From Gilvimarinus algae (GTDB lineage Bacteria; Pseudomonadota; Gammaproteobacteria; Pseudomonadales; Cellvibrionaceae): 64,000 bases of DNA. Under the pieces are notes generated by a model. That model saw only the letters and a program-made list of their open reading frames with translations. It was not told the origin of the DNA and ran no database searches. Of the stretch, positions 34,811 to 44,097 are shown piece by piece. Position numbers and translations under genes: made by a program. Each line of letters begins with the position of its first letter. Positions within the stretch are counted from its first letter, which is position 1. Where the stretch lies: contig NZ_JAULRT010000052.1 of assembly GCF_030518215.1 (NCBI RefSeq), forward strand, positions 682,001-746,000. The letters run 5' to 3'.

Positions 34811-35143
34811 TCAGTCTTTCTTGCGGGCCCCGACCTTGTAGGCTTTGGCCGCTTTTTGAGCGAGGCGAGCACCGCGGTGCTCGCGCTGCAGACCTGCCTG
34901 CTCGCTCTCGACGCGCTCTAGGAGCGCCAAATTCGCGTCTTTCAGCGTGTTTAGCTGTTCGGCCAACTCGCGCTGCTCGGCCTCTGGCAAGGTTTCCACC
35001 GGCAACTCCGCGAGGCCACCAAGGCATTGATCGCGGCTGGCAAGGACCTCACTGAAGCCCGGCCAATCCCCGGCATCGACACGCTGAGATAGCGACTCCT
35101 GATACTCCCAGGCTTGCCGAAGGACCTGCTGCCAAGTGTTCAT
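34811..35143 (-). CDS. FliT-like hypothetical flagellar protein downstream of flgL
   Basis: A 110-residue helical, charged protein with N-terminal MNTWQQVLRQAWEYQESLSQ, a central LPVETLPEAEQRELAEQLNT and a C-terminal basic tail (KAAKAYKVGARKKD). By eye its layout resembles FliT: an N-terminal WQQ helix, a central acidic segment, a conserved Asn/Asp-Leu-Leu helix, and a final helix near an AY residue pair. It lies 12 bp after flgL and before the fliC promoter, so it is cotranscribed with flgK-flgL. It could be a chaperone for FlgL/FlgK or FliD; no function is proven. Start ATG at 35143. Confidence 0.75.
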   Translation of the reverse strand: MNTWQQVLRQAWEYQESLSQRVDAGDWPGFSEVLASRDQCLGGLAELPVETLPEAEQRELAEQLNTLKDANLALLERVESEQAGLQREHRGARLAQKAAKAYKVGARKKD

Positions 35144-35155
35144 AGACGCGCGAAG

Positions 35156-36769
35156 TTACAGGAAGTTGAACAGCGAGAGGTTGCTGACCTTGACGAAACT
35201 CTGTTGAGCCGCCGTCAATACAAAGGTCTCCATTTCCAAGCGCGTGGCGGCCTCGGCGTAGTCCAGATCGCGCAAATCGGACAGCACCTCTTCGGTATAG
35301 AGCTTGTTATCCGCGTTGAGATCTTTAGCACTTTCCAGCGTATTGAGCCGCGCACCCACCTCGCCTTGCACGGCAGATAAGTTGGTGACGGTGTTGTCCA
35401 GATTGGTCAGTGTTTTGGCGACAATCTCGGCCAGCTCGGCCTTGCTGGCCGGGGTATCCTCGACATTCTGCATGGCCTGGCTAAAGCGCGACAAGGTAGT
35501 CAGCAAGCCCTGTTTATTGGTGCTGTTGACGGTAAAGCTGTCCCCCGCCTCGCCCACCACACCATCGGTCGAGGTAGTGCCTGCTCCGGTGGTGTCGAGG
35601 CCCATCACCGTATTCGTGTTGGCATCGCCCGAGCCGATGGTAATATTCCAGCCGCCGGCAACCGTAAAACCGGTCGCATCGACGTCAATACCGAGCGACG
35701 CGAGTTTTTGGGCGTTATCGACCGCGCCACTGCCGACAACCGTATCATTGTTGGCACTGAGCGCTGCGGCGAGGTCGGCGGCGCTGGTCACATTGCGATC
35801 CAGCACCAGGGTTTCACTGCGATCGCCCACCTTAACGGTTACCTCAGATACCGCCGCCGAAAAGTCCACCGGCCCACCAAAAGTAAAACCCAGAGTGGCC
35901 GGCGTGCTTGGCTGCCCAGGATAGGGTGTTCCGGTAATATTGAAGCGCGCACCGGCGACTTCAATGGCGCCTCCCTCTACGAACCGCTCGTTAGCGAGCA
36001 ACACACGGCCCGATGAACGCTCATAGACAGTGAAGTTGGATTCCGGGGGATTGCGGTCTCCCGGATTGTTAAAGCGAATCACCAGATCGTCGGGAAAGAG
36101 TTCGTCAAACGCCTCTTGGTTGAACACTTGGCCCACACTGATTCTCGCCGCTGGATCGGCCTGATTGTCAGCACTGGCTTCGGTGTAAAAGGTATTGTGG
36201 CTACTGGGGATATCGACAAACAGCTTCTTGCCCGAGTCGGATACCGCTACGGAAACGCTGTCAGAGGCCTGTAGACGTAACTGGCCCTCATCGCCCAAAT
36301 AGTTATAGTTACCCCCGCCATCGGCAGCAAAGGGCCGGGTGTTGCCTTGATAGCCGGCAAAAATGTACTGCCCCGCCGAGTTGCGGGTGTTTTGCAAGTT
36401 CAGTAACTCTTCGATTCGGCTCTCGGTTTCCGCCACCAGGGCTTTGTAGTCACTGGGTGTGAGCACACCGGTATTACCCGCGCTAACGGCGAGCTCCTGC
36501 ATCCTCTGCACTAGGTTGGTAATGCTTTTTAGTGCCACCTCTTCGAGGTTGAGATTGTTCTCCGCCACATCGATGTTTTTGGTAAATTGCTCAGTGCGCG
36601 CCAGCTCCTGGGTGAGCTGCAAAATCTGCGTCGCGGCAATAGGGTCATCGGCCGGTGACAGCACCCGCTTGCCGGTAGCAATTTGCTCTTGGGTTTTGGT
36701 CACCGCACTCTGGGCGTTGGCCATGCCGATATTAGCGATATTAAAAATCTGCGATGTCGATACGCGCAT
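35156..36769 (-). CDS. flgL: Hook-filament junction protein FlgL
   Basis: FlgL (HAP3) joins the hook to the filament with FlgK. The 537-residue protein has a flagellin-like N-terminus (TSQIFNIANIGMANAQSAVT, IATGKRVLSPADDPIAATQI) and C-terminus (ADNKLYTEEVLSDLRDLDYA, ATRLEMETFVLTAAQQSFVK). The central 300 residues are a variable beta-rich insertion, so it is longer than the usual 300-420 residues. It is 19 bp downstream of flgK. ATG at 36769. Confidence 0.94.
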   Translation of the reverse strand: MRVSTSQIFNIANIGMANAQSAVTKTQEQIATGKRVLSPADDPIAATQILQLTQELARTEQFTKNIDVAENNLNLEEVALKSITNLVQRMQELAVSAGNTGVLTPSDYKALVAETESRIEELLNLQNTRNSAGQYIFAGYQGNTRPFAADGGGNYNYLGDEGQLRLQASDSVSVAVSDSGKKLFVDIPSSHNTFYTEASADNQADPAARISVGQVFNQEAFDELFPDDLVIRFNNPGDRNPPESNFTVYERSSGRVLLANERFVEGGAIEVAGARFNITGTPYPGQPSTPATLGFTFGGPVDFSAAVSEVTVKVGDRSETLVLDRNVTSAADLAAALSANNDTVVGSGAVDNAQKLASLGIDVDATGFTVAGGWNITIGSGDANTNTVMGLDTTGAGTTSTDGVVGEAGDSFTVNSTNKQGLLTTLSRFSQAMQNVEDTPASKAELAEIVAKTLTNLDNTVTNLSAVQGEVGARLNTLESAKDLNADNKLYTEEVLSDLRDLDYAEAATRLEMETFVLTAAQQSFVKVSNLSLFNFL

Positions 36770-36788
36770 GAGTCTTACCCCGGGGTCA

Positions 36789-39530
36789 CTACACTGAGTT
36801 TAGCAGTGTGTCGAACAGATCGCGGGCCACGCTGATGACCCGGGCGTTGGCATTGTAGACCTGTTCAAATTTAATCAAGTTGGCCGCCTCTTCATCCAGG
36901 TTGACGCCTGAAATACTGTCACGCAGGGACTGGCTCTGCTCCAACAGCGTCTTACTCGCATCGGTATTGATGCGAGAAAGGCTACTCTTGGTGCCCACCT
37001 CTTCCACCAGCCGGCCATAGGCTTCGGCGAAGCTCAGGGAATCCCCCTGAACCACACCAGCGGTTTCGAGCTCGGCAAAGCGCAGGGCGTTGCGGTTATC
37101 GTTGCTGGCGTCATTGTTGAAGCCAACAGTGAATATATCGCCTGCTTGCGGCTGACCTTTAATGGTGACCTGATAACCCGTATAGGTAGAACGGGCAAAA
37201 TCAGCGGCGGCGCTGTCGCCCAACAGCTGACTATCGGTAGGCGCAGTAGCCAGACTGACGCCATCGGCCATGGTGACATCGATACGCCCGCCGACGGTGA
37301 CGGCGCTTTGGTTACCGGCACCGGCGCCGGTCAGCACGACGCTCGGATTGCCGGTGCCGTCACTGACCGACAGAGAATCGGCGCCGCTGCCGGCCTCCAG
37401 ACGCAAGTCCAGATTGGCGCCAGTGTCAGACACCAGCCGCAGTTCGGGCCGCCCGGTTGCCGGGTTGGCACCAGCGACCGCCGTGATCCCCTGATCCGTC
37501 AGCGCATCATTGGCGTTGATCTGGCCCGCGAGGTACTGGTAGAACTCCGACTCACTCTCGTTCGGGTCTGGCACATTACTGCTCAGGCTACCAGCGCTGT
37601 AACCGAGCAAGTCTTCACCGTTCAGCGTGATTTGCAAGGGCGCGGTGAAACTGTCGATATTCATATCCGACACGCTGGCGGTGGTATAGGCGTTAGCAGA
37701 CACACCGGGCACGGAGCTGATCAACGCGGCGGTTTGCGCGGCTGAGGCATTGGGGCTGGTGACAAGGGCCTGAGTGGTGCTGGAGCCGGTTTGTGGATCA
37801 ACCCGGGTAAAGGTGTACTGCTCCACAGGATATCCGTTGGCCTGAGCCGGATCGGAGGCACTGAGCGCAGCCGCCACACGCCCGGCTGGCAAACCGGTGC
37901 GAGCGCCATCGCCCACGACAATGGTCTCCCCAGGGTCATCCGTAAATATGGCGTTTTCGATACCCGGGGTAAATTCAAGGTTCGACAAGGGCGGATCAAA
38001 AGGCTGGGGGTTGGCCGGATCTGTGTTATCCAATATCTCGTAAGTAGTGCTGGTAGTAAAGCGAATAACCACGGGCGGGCTCAGCTCGCCCGGCTCGGCA
38101 AACGCGGGCAGTGGACTGCCAGCGGCATCCAGCAGCTGCAATACCTCACCGGCGCTGATCACACCGTTGCCGGTATTACCGATGTCCGTCGCCGTGCGAA
38201 TCGGTGAGGCCAGGGCCAAGTCTTCCGGCCTGCTGATCAACGACTCGATATCGCGCGCACCGGTTGCTGTGGGCTTGATGGTAAAGCTATCGCCCCCCTG
38301 AAAAGAGCCGGACTCGAGGGTCACAGTGACGCCATCAAAGCTGATATCAGCCGGCAGCGCACCCGGCAAAATACCCTGAGTGACCACAGTGTCGTCATTG
38401 ACCCGCGTCACCACATAGTTGTTGCTACCCGCTGGAATTTTCAGCGTATAGTCGCTGGTGGTCAGCTCGCTGATGTCATCAATACTAACAGACAACACCC
38501 TATCCGACGGCGGCGGGTTATCGCCGTGCTGGACGCGATTGCCCGTCAATGTCGGGCTATTGATATCACCAAAAATGTCCTGACCATAATCACCGTCCAG
38601 GTCCAGGCCCTCTCGCTGCAAACGATTAAATTCGTCGGCCACCGCTATGGCCACACGCCCAAGCTCATTCATCGACGGATAGAGAATGTCGTCGCGAAAA
38701 CTCAAAAGCCCGCCCAGTTTGCCACCGTTGATTTGCTCGGTGACATTGGCTCGCTGAACGCCATTGGAAATTTGAATATCGCCATTGCGGCTTACCTGAA
38801 AGCGGCTGACAGTGGTACCCACCACCAGTGACTGGCCACTGCCGATAAACACATTGACCTGGCCGGAGCCTGAATCCACCACTCGCACAGCCACCAATTC
38901 CGACAACTGCCTAAGTGCTTCATCACGTTTGTCGAGCAAGTCGTTGGGCTGGTTACCATTGGCTCCGCCACCCTGCTCGCTGATTTGCTGGTTGAGATCT
39001 GCCACCGAATTGGCCAGCGATGTAATCTGGTCGGTAACGGTTTTCAACTCACTGTTGATACTTCCCTCAATAGACTTGAGGCGATCGTAGAGATTGTTAA
39101 AGCGAATGCTCAGGCTCTCGCTCTCGTCGACAACCAGCTGACGCGCTGGCGTCGACGAGGGCTCGTCTGCGGCATTCTGAACCGATGCAAAAAAACTCTG
39201 CAGCCCGCTGGCAAGGCCCGTATTGACATCGGCCAGCAGCTTATCGACTTTGCCAATATTGAGATTGTAGGTTGCCAGCTGGTTGTATGCGGCCGTGTCC
39301 AGACGCAGCTGCGCTGTGACAAACTGATCCACTACCCTTTCAATAGATGTTGTGGTGACGCCACTGCCCAGGAAGCCGGCGTTGCCCAGGCGCTGTTCGG
39401 GCCGCGTAGCGTACTCCACCTGCTGGCGACTAAAGCCGGCGGTGTTGGCATTGGAGATGTTGTGACCAGCGGTGCGCAGCGCATTTTGGCTGGCCTGTAG
39501 CCCCGAAATCGCATTGGATAGAATGGACAT
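36789..39530 (-). CDS. flgK: Hook-filament junction protein FlgK (long form)
   Basis: FlgK (HAP1) is the proximal junction protein. The 913-residue protein begins with the rod/hook signature SILSNAISGLQASQNALRTA and NISNANTAGFSRQQVEY. It ends with the conserved segment ISGVNLDEEAANLIKFEQVY then NANARVISVARDLFDTLLNSV (in part). Family members usually have 450-700 residues, so the central domain is greatly enlarged (roughly residues 340-800, Asp/Ser/Pro-rich). Its ATG overlaps the flgJ stop (TGATG). No cysteine or odd base composition suggests transfer. Confidence 0.95.
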   Translation of the reverse strand: MSILSNAISGLQASQNALRTAGHNISNANTAGFSRQQVEYATRPEQRLGNAGFLGSGVTTTSIERVVDQFVTAQLRLDTAAYNQLATYNLNIGKVDKLLADVNTGLASGLQSFFASVQNAADEPSSTPARQLVVDESESLSIRFNNLYDRLKSIEGSINSELKTVTDQITSLANSVADLNQQISEQGGGANGNQPNDLLDKRDEALRQLSELVAVRVVDSGSGQVNVFIGSGQSLVVGTTVSRFQVSRNGDIQISNGVQRANVTEQINGGKLGGLLSFRDDILYPSMNELGRVAIAVADEFNRLQREGLDLDGDYGQDIFGDINSPTLTGNRVQHGDNPPPSDRVLSVSIDDISELTTSDYTLKIPAGSNNYVVTRVNDDTVVTQGILPGALPADISFDGVTVTLESGSFQGGDSFTIKPTATGARDIESLISRPEDLALASPIRTATDIGNTGNGVISAGEVLQLLDAAGSPLPAFAEPGELSPPVVIRFTTSTTYEILDNTDPANPQPFDPPLSNLEFTPGIENAIFTDDPGETIVVGDGARTGLPAGRVAAALSASDPAQANGYPVEQYTFTRVDPQTGSSTTQALVTSPNASAAQTAALISSVPGVSANAYTTASVSDMNIDSFTAPLQITLNGEDLLGYSAGSLSSNVPDPNESESEFYQYLAGQINANDALTDQGITAVAGANPATGRPELRLVSDTGANLDLRLEAGSGADSLSVSDGTGNPSVVLTGAGAGNQSAVTVGGRIDVTMADGVSLATAPTDSQLLGDSAAADFARSTYTGYQVTIKGQPQAGDIFTVGFNNDASNDNRNALRFAELETAGVVQGDSLSFAEAYGRLVEEVGTKSSLSRINTDASKTLLEQSQSLRDSISGVNLDEEAANLIKFEQVYNANARVISVARDLFDTLLNSV

Positions 39531-40480
39531 CAGCCGTTACTCCCGGAAAGCGATGCAGCCGACACTTGTGCGGCGGCCTCGCCGAAGTCTGTGCGCTCAA
39601 GAATGGACTGAATTTTTTCGGCATACTGCGGGTCGGTGGCGTAACCAGCCTCCTGCAGCTTTTGCAAAAACGCTGGGGCATCGGTGCCGGCGGCAAGCGC
39701 CTCCCGATAGCGTGGCTTGCGCAAAAGCTCTACGTAGTCAGAGAAACTTTCAAACAAAGAGGCATAGCGGCGAAAACTCGCCGGCTCATCAGTGGCCATA
39801 CCTTCGGTGTACTCAAGTGTGCGCGCCGAGACGCTTTCACCCGACCAACCGCCGCCGGTTTTAATGTTAAACAGATTGAGACTGCTTCCGCCGTCGTCGG
39901 CGCGCAACACGTGCTTACCCCAGCCGGTTTCAAGCGCGGCCTGAGCCATCAATGCCTCTGGCTTTACACCCAGCACGCCGGCCGCCCAGTTCGCATAGGG
40001 CTTGATAGTGTCAATAAACGAGCGCGGTGAATCAAACAGGGGATTATCACCCGGCCCACTTAGCTCACCAGACGTGCCAGCGGCGCTGATGTCACCCTCA
40101 GGCACCACGCTCTTGGGCTCGTTTGCCTCGCGTTTCGGCAATTGATCGCCGTAGCTCTGCATCATCTGTTGATAGAGCACATCGGCGAGACCCAGGCCCC
40201 TGCCCTTTGTCAGCTCAAGCGACAGCTGCTGATCCAGCATCTGCTGATAAAACTGGCTCTCTGAGGAGTTGAGAAAGTTGTCCTCGGAAAAAGCCTCACC
40301 GGCGGCGCGCATGCTCTTGAACATCTGCTGTACAAACAGAGATTCAAACTGCTTGGCCATTTGCTGAATGGCCTGGGGGTCTTGGTCGCGGCCCATTTTC
40401 CGCACCGCGTCCAGACCCGCACTGTTCAGGTAGGTGTCGGTCGCGGTTTGATTGATCAGTGCACTGCTGATGGTTTTCAT
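39530..40480 (-). CDS. flgJ: Rod assembly protein / peptidoglycan hydrolase FlgJ
   Basis: FlgJ caps the rod and opens the cell wall for it. The 316-residue protein has the N-terminal rod-cap domain (QFESLFVQQMFKSMRAAGEA, about residues 45-65) and a C-terminal glucosaminidase domain (ALMAQAALETGWGKHVLRAD, SLNLFNIKTGGGWSGESVS), so it is the two-domain form. Start choice: ATG at 40480, overlapping the flgI stop by one base (TGATG); a TTG one codon upstream is less likely. It lies between flgI and flgK. Confidence 0.95.
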   Translation of the reverse strand: MKTISSALINQTATDTYLNSAGLDAVRKMGRDQDPQAIQQMAKQFESLFVQQMFKSMRAAGEAFSEDNFLNSSESQFYQQMLDQQLSLELTKGRGLGLADVLYQQMMQSYGDQLPKREANEPKSVVPEGDISAAGTSGELSGPGDNPLFDSPRSFIDTIKPYANWAAGVLGVKPEALMAQAALETGWGKHVLRADDGGSSLNLFNIKTGGGWSGESVSARTLEYTEGMATDEPASFRRYASLFESFSDYVELLRKPRYREALAAGTDAPAFLQKLQEAGYATDPQYAEKIQSILERTDFGEAAAQVSAASLSGSNG

Positions 40481-41577
40481 CAAATCACCATTAAATCCGC
40501 TTTCAAGGCACCGGATTGTTTTAGTGCTTCCAAAATAGCCATTAAGTCGGCGGGAGAGGCACCCACATTGTTGACGCTTTTTACAATGTCTTCCAAGGTG
40601 GCACCCGGAGCGAACTTGAACATGGGATTGATTTCCTCATCCACTTCAATATTGCTGTCGGGTGTCACTACAGTTTGCCCCTGAGAGAACGGTGCAGGCT
40701 GGCTCACATCGAAGTCTTCTGAAATCGAGACCGTGAGGCTGCCATGGGTAATGGCAACAGGAGAGACGCGAACATGCTGGCCAACCACAATGGTGCCGGT
40801 GCGGGAGTTGATGACCACCCTCGCAGGCTCTTCGCCGGGCTTGACTTCAATGTTTTCCAAAAGCGCCAAAAAGTCCACCCGCTGCGCCGGGTCCACTGGC
40901 GCATTGACGCGCACGGAAACCGCATCCATAGGACGAGCCACATCGGGACCGAGCATGTCATTGATGGCAGTTGCCAACCGATTGGCTGTGGTGAAATCGG
41001 CCTGATGCAGATTGAAAACAATCGGCTGACCATTGGCAAAACTGTTGGGCACCACGCGCTCAACAAATGCACCACCGGGTATCCGGCCGACACTGGGTAC
41101 ATTCACGGTAATATTGGAGCCATCGCCGCCCTCAACCCCGAAGCCGCCGACCACCAGGCTGCCCTGGGCAACGGCATAGGTTTTTCCGTCCAGCCCCTTA
41201 AGCTCAGACATCAACAAGCTGCCTCCGCGCAAGCTCTTGGCGTTACTGATGGATGACACAGTCACATCCAGCTTCTGACCCGGCTTGGAAAAAGCCGGCA
41301 GATCCGCCTGGATCATCACCGCGGCAACGTTTTTCATCTGCATACGCGTGCCCTCAGGCACGGTGATGCCAAACTGTTTCAGCATGTTATTAAATGATTG
41401 GGTGGTAAACGGGCTCTGGGTGGTCTGATCCCCAGTACCGTCGAGCCCCACAACCAAGCCGTAGCCAATCAACTGGTTGCTTCGCACACCCGCTACCGAA
41501 GCGATATCTTTGATTCTCTCCGCACTGACCTCGGCGCAGAACACCAGAAGCGTTAGGGCCATTAAAAAAGTTTTCAC
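40480..41577 (-). CDS. flgI: Flagellar P-ring protein FlgI
   Basis: FlgI builds the periplasmic P ring around the rod. The 365-residue precursor has a Sec signal peptide ([20 protein letters not shown], cleavage after AEVSA) and typical blocks ([56 protein letters not shown]). The start is GTG at 41577, eight bases after AGGAG. It is between flgH and flgJ. The protein is expected to be chaperoned by FlgA, encoded at 50417-51124. Confidence 0.96.
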   Translation of the reverse strand: MKTFLMALTLLVFCAEVSAERIKDIASVAGVRSNQLIGYGLVVGLDGTGDQTTQSPFTTQSFNNMLKQFGITVPEGTRMQMKNVAAVMIQADLPAFSKPGQKLDVTVSSISNAKSLRGGSLLMSELKGLDGKTYAVAQGSLVVGGFGVEGGDGSNITVNVPSVGRIPGGAFVERVVPNSFANGQPIVFNLHQADFTTANRLATAINDMLGPDVARPMDAVSVRVNAPVDPAQRVDFLALLENIEVKPGEEPARVVINSRTGTIVVGQHVRVSPVAITHGSLTVSISEDFDVSQPAPFSQGQTVVTPDSNIEVDEEINPMFKFAPGATLEDIVKSVNNVGASPADLMAILEALKQSGALKADLMVI

Positions 41578-41588
41578 AGTTGTGTCTC

Positions 41589-42272
41589 CTAGAAGGGCCA
41601 GTATGCGCTGTTAAAGAACTTCGACAGCCAGCCCATGTTCTGCGAACTGGCCAATTCCCCGGTACCGCTGTAGGAAATCTGTGCGTTGGCCAGACGAGTC
41701 GAAGACACAGTGTTTTGCGGGGAGATATCCTCAGGACGCAAAATACCGCTGACCCGAATAAACTCATCACCTCGGTTTAGTGTCATCCACTTTTCACCGC
41801 GTACAATCAAGTTACCGTTGGGCAATACATCGGCCACGGTAACCGCAATACTGCCCGTCAAGCTGTTGCTTTGATCTGCACCGGCGTCGCCTTCAAAATC
41901 CCGGCTCTGACTCACATTGGTATCAAAGGGGGAGCCATTGAGCGTTGGGGACATACCGAAGAGCGTGCCCGCCGGCAGACTGGTGGAGCTGTCCTTGGTC
42001 ACATTGACGCCTGAGCTTTTGCTCGACACCGTGCGCTCGCTCAACACAATCGTAATAATGTCACCGATGTTGCGCGCCTTGGTGTCTGTGAACAGGCTCA
42101 TACCGCGGGTAGGCTGGTAGAGCGAACCATTAGTGGTCATTGGCTCCTGCGCGCTGGAAGAGACGGTGGGTGCGTAATAGGGGTCACCCGGCTGAGGCTT
42201 TGGCCCGGTAGCACAACCGCTGATCAGCACTGCAAAAATCAAGGCAAGTGCAGGTTTGGCGTTGGTCATCAT
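41589..42272 (-). CDS. flgH: Flagellar L-ring lipoprotein FlgH
   Basis: FlgH forms the outer-membrane L ring. The 227-residue precursor has a lipoprotein signal with lipobox LISGC (Cys20). The mature part shows [40 protein letters not shown] and [20 protein letters not shown], as in the family. Two ATG codons stand in tandem at 42272 and 42269, preceded by GGGGG; either may be used. It is 11 bp upstream of flgI. Confidence 0.96.
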   Translation of the reverse strand: MMTNAKPALALIFAVLISGCATGPKPQPGDPYYAPTVSSSAQEPMTTNGSLYQPTRGMSLFTDTKARNIGDIITIVLSERTVSSKSSGVNVTKDSSTSLPAGTLFGMSPTLNGSPFDTNVSQSRDFEGDAGADQSNSLTGSIAVTVADVLPNGNLIVRGEKWMTLNRGDEFIRVSGILRPEDISPQNTVSSTRLANAQISYSGTGELASSQNMGWLSKFFNSAYWPF

Positions 42273-42286
42273 CTCAGCCCCCTACG

Positions 42287-43072
42287 TTACAGTGTTTGCG
42301 TGATGTACTGCAGCATTTGATCGGCTGTCGACACCACTTTTGAATTGAGTTCGTAAGCGCGCTGGGTAGTGATCATATCCACCATCTCCTGCACGATTTC
42401 GACGTTAGAGCTTTCCAACATGCCCTGCTGAATACTGCCCATGCCGTTTTCCGCCGGTGCACCAATCAGCGGGTTGCCGCTAGCGACGCTTTCGAGAAAC
42501 AGGTTTCCACCCACAGCCTGCAGGCCGGCCGGGTTAACAAAGTCAGCCAACAGAATGTCGCCGAGCTGTTGCGGCTGAACTTCCCCTTCAATAAAGGCAC
42601 TCACGACGCCATCGGTACTGATGGTGATTTTGCTCGTGCCTTCAGGCACATTGATAGCCGGTTCGAGCAGGTAACCGTCAGCGTTGACGAGCTGGCCCTC
42701 GCCATTAATCTGCAATTGACCATTGCGCGTGTAGGCAATGGTGCCGTCAGGTCTCAACACCTGCAAAAATCCGCGCCCATTGATGGCGACATCCAGTGCC
42801 TGATCGGTCACTTGCAGATTGCCTTCGGTAAACTGTTTTTGCGTGCCCACAACACGCACCCCTGTACCCAACTGCAACCCGGAGGGCAGTTCGTTGTCCT
42901 GGGTGGCTTGAGCACCTGGCTGGCGCTGTGTTTGATACAGCAAGTCTTCAAAGGTGACTCTGTCACGCTTGAAACCCACGGTGCCGACGTTGGCCAGGTT
43001 GTTGGAGATGGTGGTCAGTTGTTTATCCTGCGCCGTCAGGCCGGTTTTACTGACATACAAGGCTGCGTGCAT
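42287..43072 (-). CDS. flgG: Distal rod protein FlgG
   Basis: FlgG is the distal rod subunit. The 261-residue protein has the N-terminal rod motif (KQLTTISNNLANVGTVGFKR) and the C-terminal motif (GMLESSNVEIVQEMVDMITT, QRAYELNSKVVSTADQMLQY). Length is exactly typical (about 260). It lies between flgF (28 bp) and flgH (14 bp) in the flgFGHIJK run. ATG at 43072. Confidence 0.97.
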   Translation of the reverse strand: MHAALYVSKTGLTAQDKQLTTISNNLANVGTVGFKRDRVTFEDLLYQTQRQPGAQATQDNELPSGLQLGTGVRVVGTQKQFTEGNLQVTDQALDVAINGRGFLQVLRPDGTIAYTRNGQLQINGEGQLVNADGYLLEPAINVPEGTSKITISTDGVVSAFIEGEVQPQQLGDILLADFVNPAGLQAVGGNLFLESVASGNPLIGAPAENGMGSIQQGMLESSNVEIVQEMVDMITTQRAYELNSKVVSTADQMLQYITQTL

Positions 43073-43100
43073 GGTATTACCCTCGTGTTATCTGGCCGCG

Positions 43101-43844
43101 TCAAGACATCTGCAGCAAGCGCGCTGAGCTCTCTGAATTCTGTTGAACGGTTTTCATCAACTTGACCTGCATTTCGTATTGGCGGGACAAGCTGAGAATA
43201 TCGGTAAAGGCCTCCACTACGTTGACATTGCTGCCTTCAAGAGCCCCTGTGGTGACCTGCACCCCAGCATCGGCCGGCAAGACTGGCTGCACGGCGTGCC
43301 GAAACAAACCGTCAGCCGACTTTTCCATCTCGGCCGGATCCGGGTTCACCAGTTTGATTCTGTCCACTTCCACCAGAGTTTCTGGTCCCTGCCCCTGGGC
43401 CACTATCGAAATGGTGCCGTCGCTACCGATGGTGACTTTTTCAATGGGTGGCAAAGCGATGGGGCCGTTATTACCGTATACGGGCAAGCCGTTACCGGTG
43501 CGCAGAATACCGTTGGCATCCAACTGCAAATCACCCGCGCGGGTGTAGGCTTCGGTGCCGTCCCGTCCCTGAACGGCAATAAAACCGCTGCCATTAATCG
43601 CTACATCCAGATCGCGCCCTGTTTGATTGATCACACCTTGTTTAAAATCCGTTGCAGGAGACTCTGTCAGTGCGTAAGCGCGGGTCGGGTGGCCGTCGCC
43701 GTAGTACACCGCCATGGAGCGCGCCTGAGCAAAGTCAGCGCGAAAGCCCGTGGTGTTGACGTTGGCCATGTTGTTGGCGTGATTGGCCTGGGCCTTCATG
43801 TTGTGTTTGGCCCCGGTCATGGCAATGTACAGTGCCTTGTCCAT
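43101..43844 (-). CDS. flgF: Proximal rod protein FlgF
   Basis: FlgF is a rod protein. The 247-residue sequence starts MDKALYIAMTGAKHNMKAQA and has the motif HANNMANVNTTGFRADFAQA and the C-terminal GALEGSNVNVVEAFTDILSL. It opens the second flg operon: a sigma-54 promoter is 60 bp upstream, and the terminator of flgE lies farther upstream, so flgBCDE and flgF onward are separate units. ATG at 43844. Confidence 0.96.
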   Translation of the reverse strand: MDKALYIAMTGAKHNMKAQANHANNMANVNTTGFRADFAQARSMAVYYGDGHPTRAYALTESPATDFKQGVINQTGRDLDVAINGSGFIAVQGRDGTEAYTRAGDLQLDANGILRTGNGLPVYGNNGPIALPPIEKVTIGSDGTISIVAQGQGPETLVEVDRIKLVNPDPAEMEKSADGLFRHAVQPVLPADAGVQVTTGALEGSNVNVVEAFTDILSLSRQYEMQVKLMKTVQQNSESSARLLQMS

Positions 43845-43903
43845 CTCTGACTCCGCTGTTTTTTTGTCACTTTGGCTGGAATAACCCCTCTGGTAACGTA
43901 TTC

Positions 43904-43919
43904 AGCAAGGGCTATGCCA
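43904..43919 (-). promoter_or_regulatory. Sigma-54 promoter of flgF
   Basis: Minus-strand TGGCAT-AGCCC-TTGCT, one mismatch from TGGCAC-N5-TTGCW, 60 bp upstream of the flgF ATG. It would serve flgFGHIJK and probably flgL and the FliT-like gene. Confidence 0.8.
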
Positions 43920-44030
43920 AACGGAGAAAAACAACAAAGAAAAATAATTTGACTATATTTTTCAGTGAGTTACCCCACTAAAACCGAATCTGTTAGAGCG
44001 GGAAAGACGCGAGGAGAGAAAAGACAAAAC

Positions 44031-44066
44031 GCCGGCGGCAAGAGGCTTCCGCTGTTTGCCGCCGGC
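44031..44066 (-). terminator. Terminator after flgE
   Basis: Perfect 11-bp stem GCCGGCGGCAA / TTGCCGCCGGC with a 14-base loop, followed on the minus strand by GTTTTGTCTTTTCTC. Located 31 bp past the flgE stop; it ends the flgBCDE transcript. Confidence 0.85.
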
Positions 44067-44097
44067 AAGGCACCCTAGGTATTCAGGTGCGAGAAAG

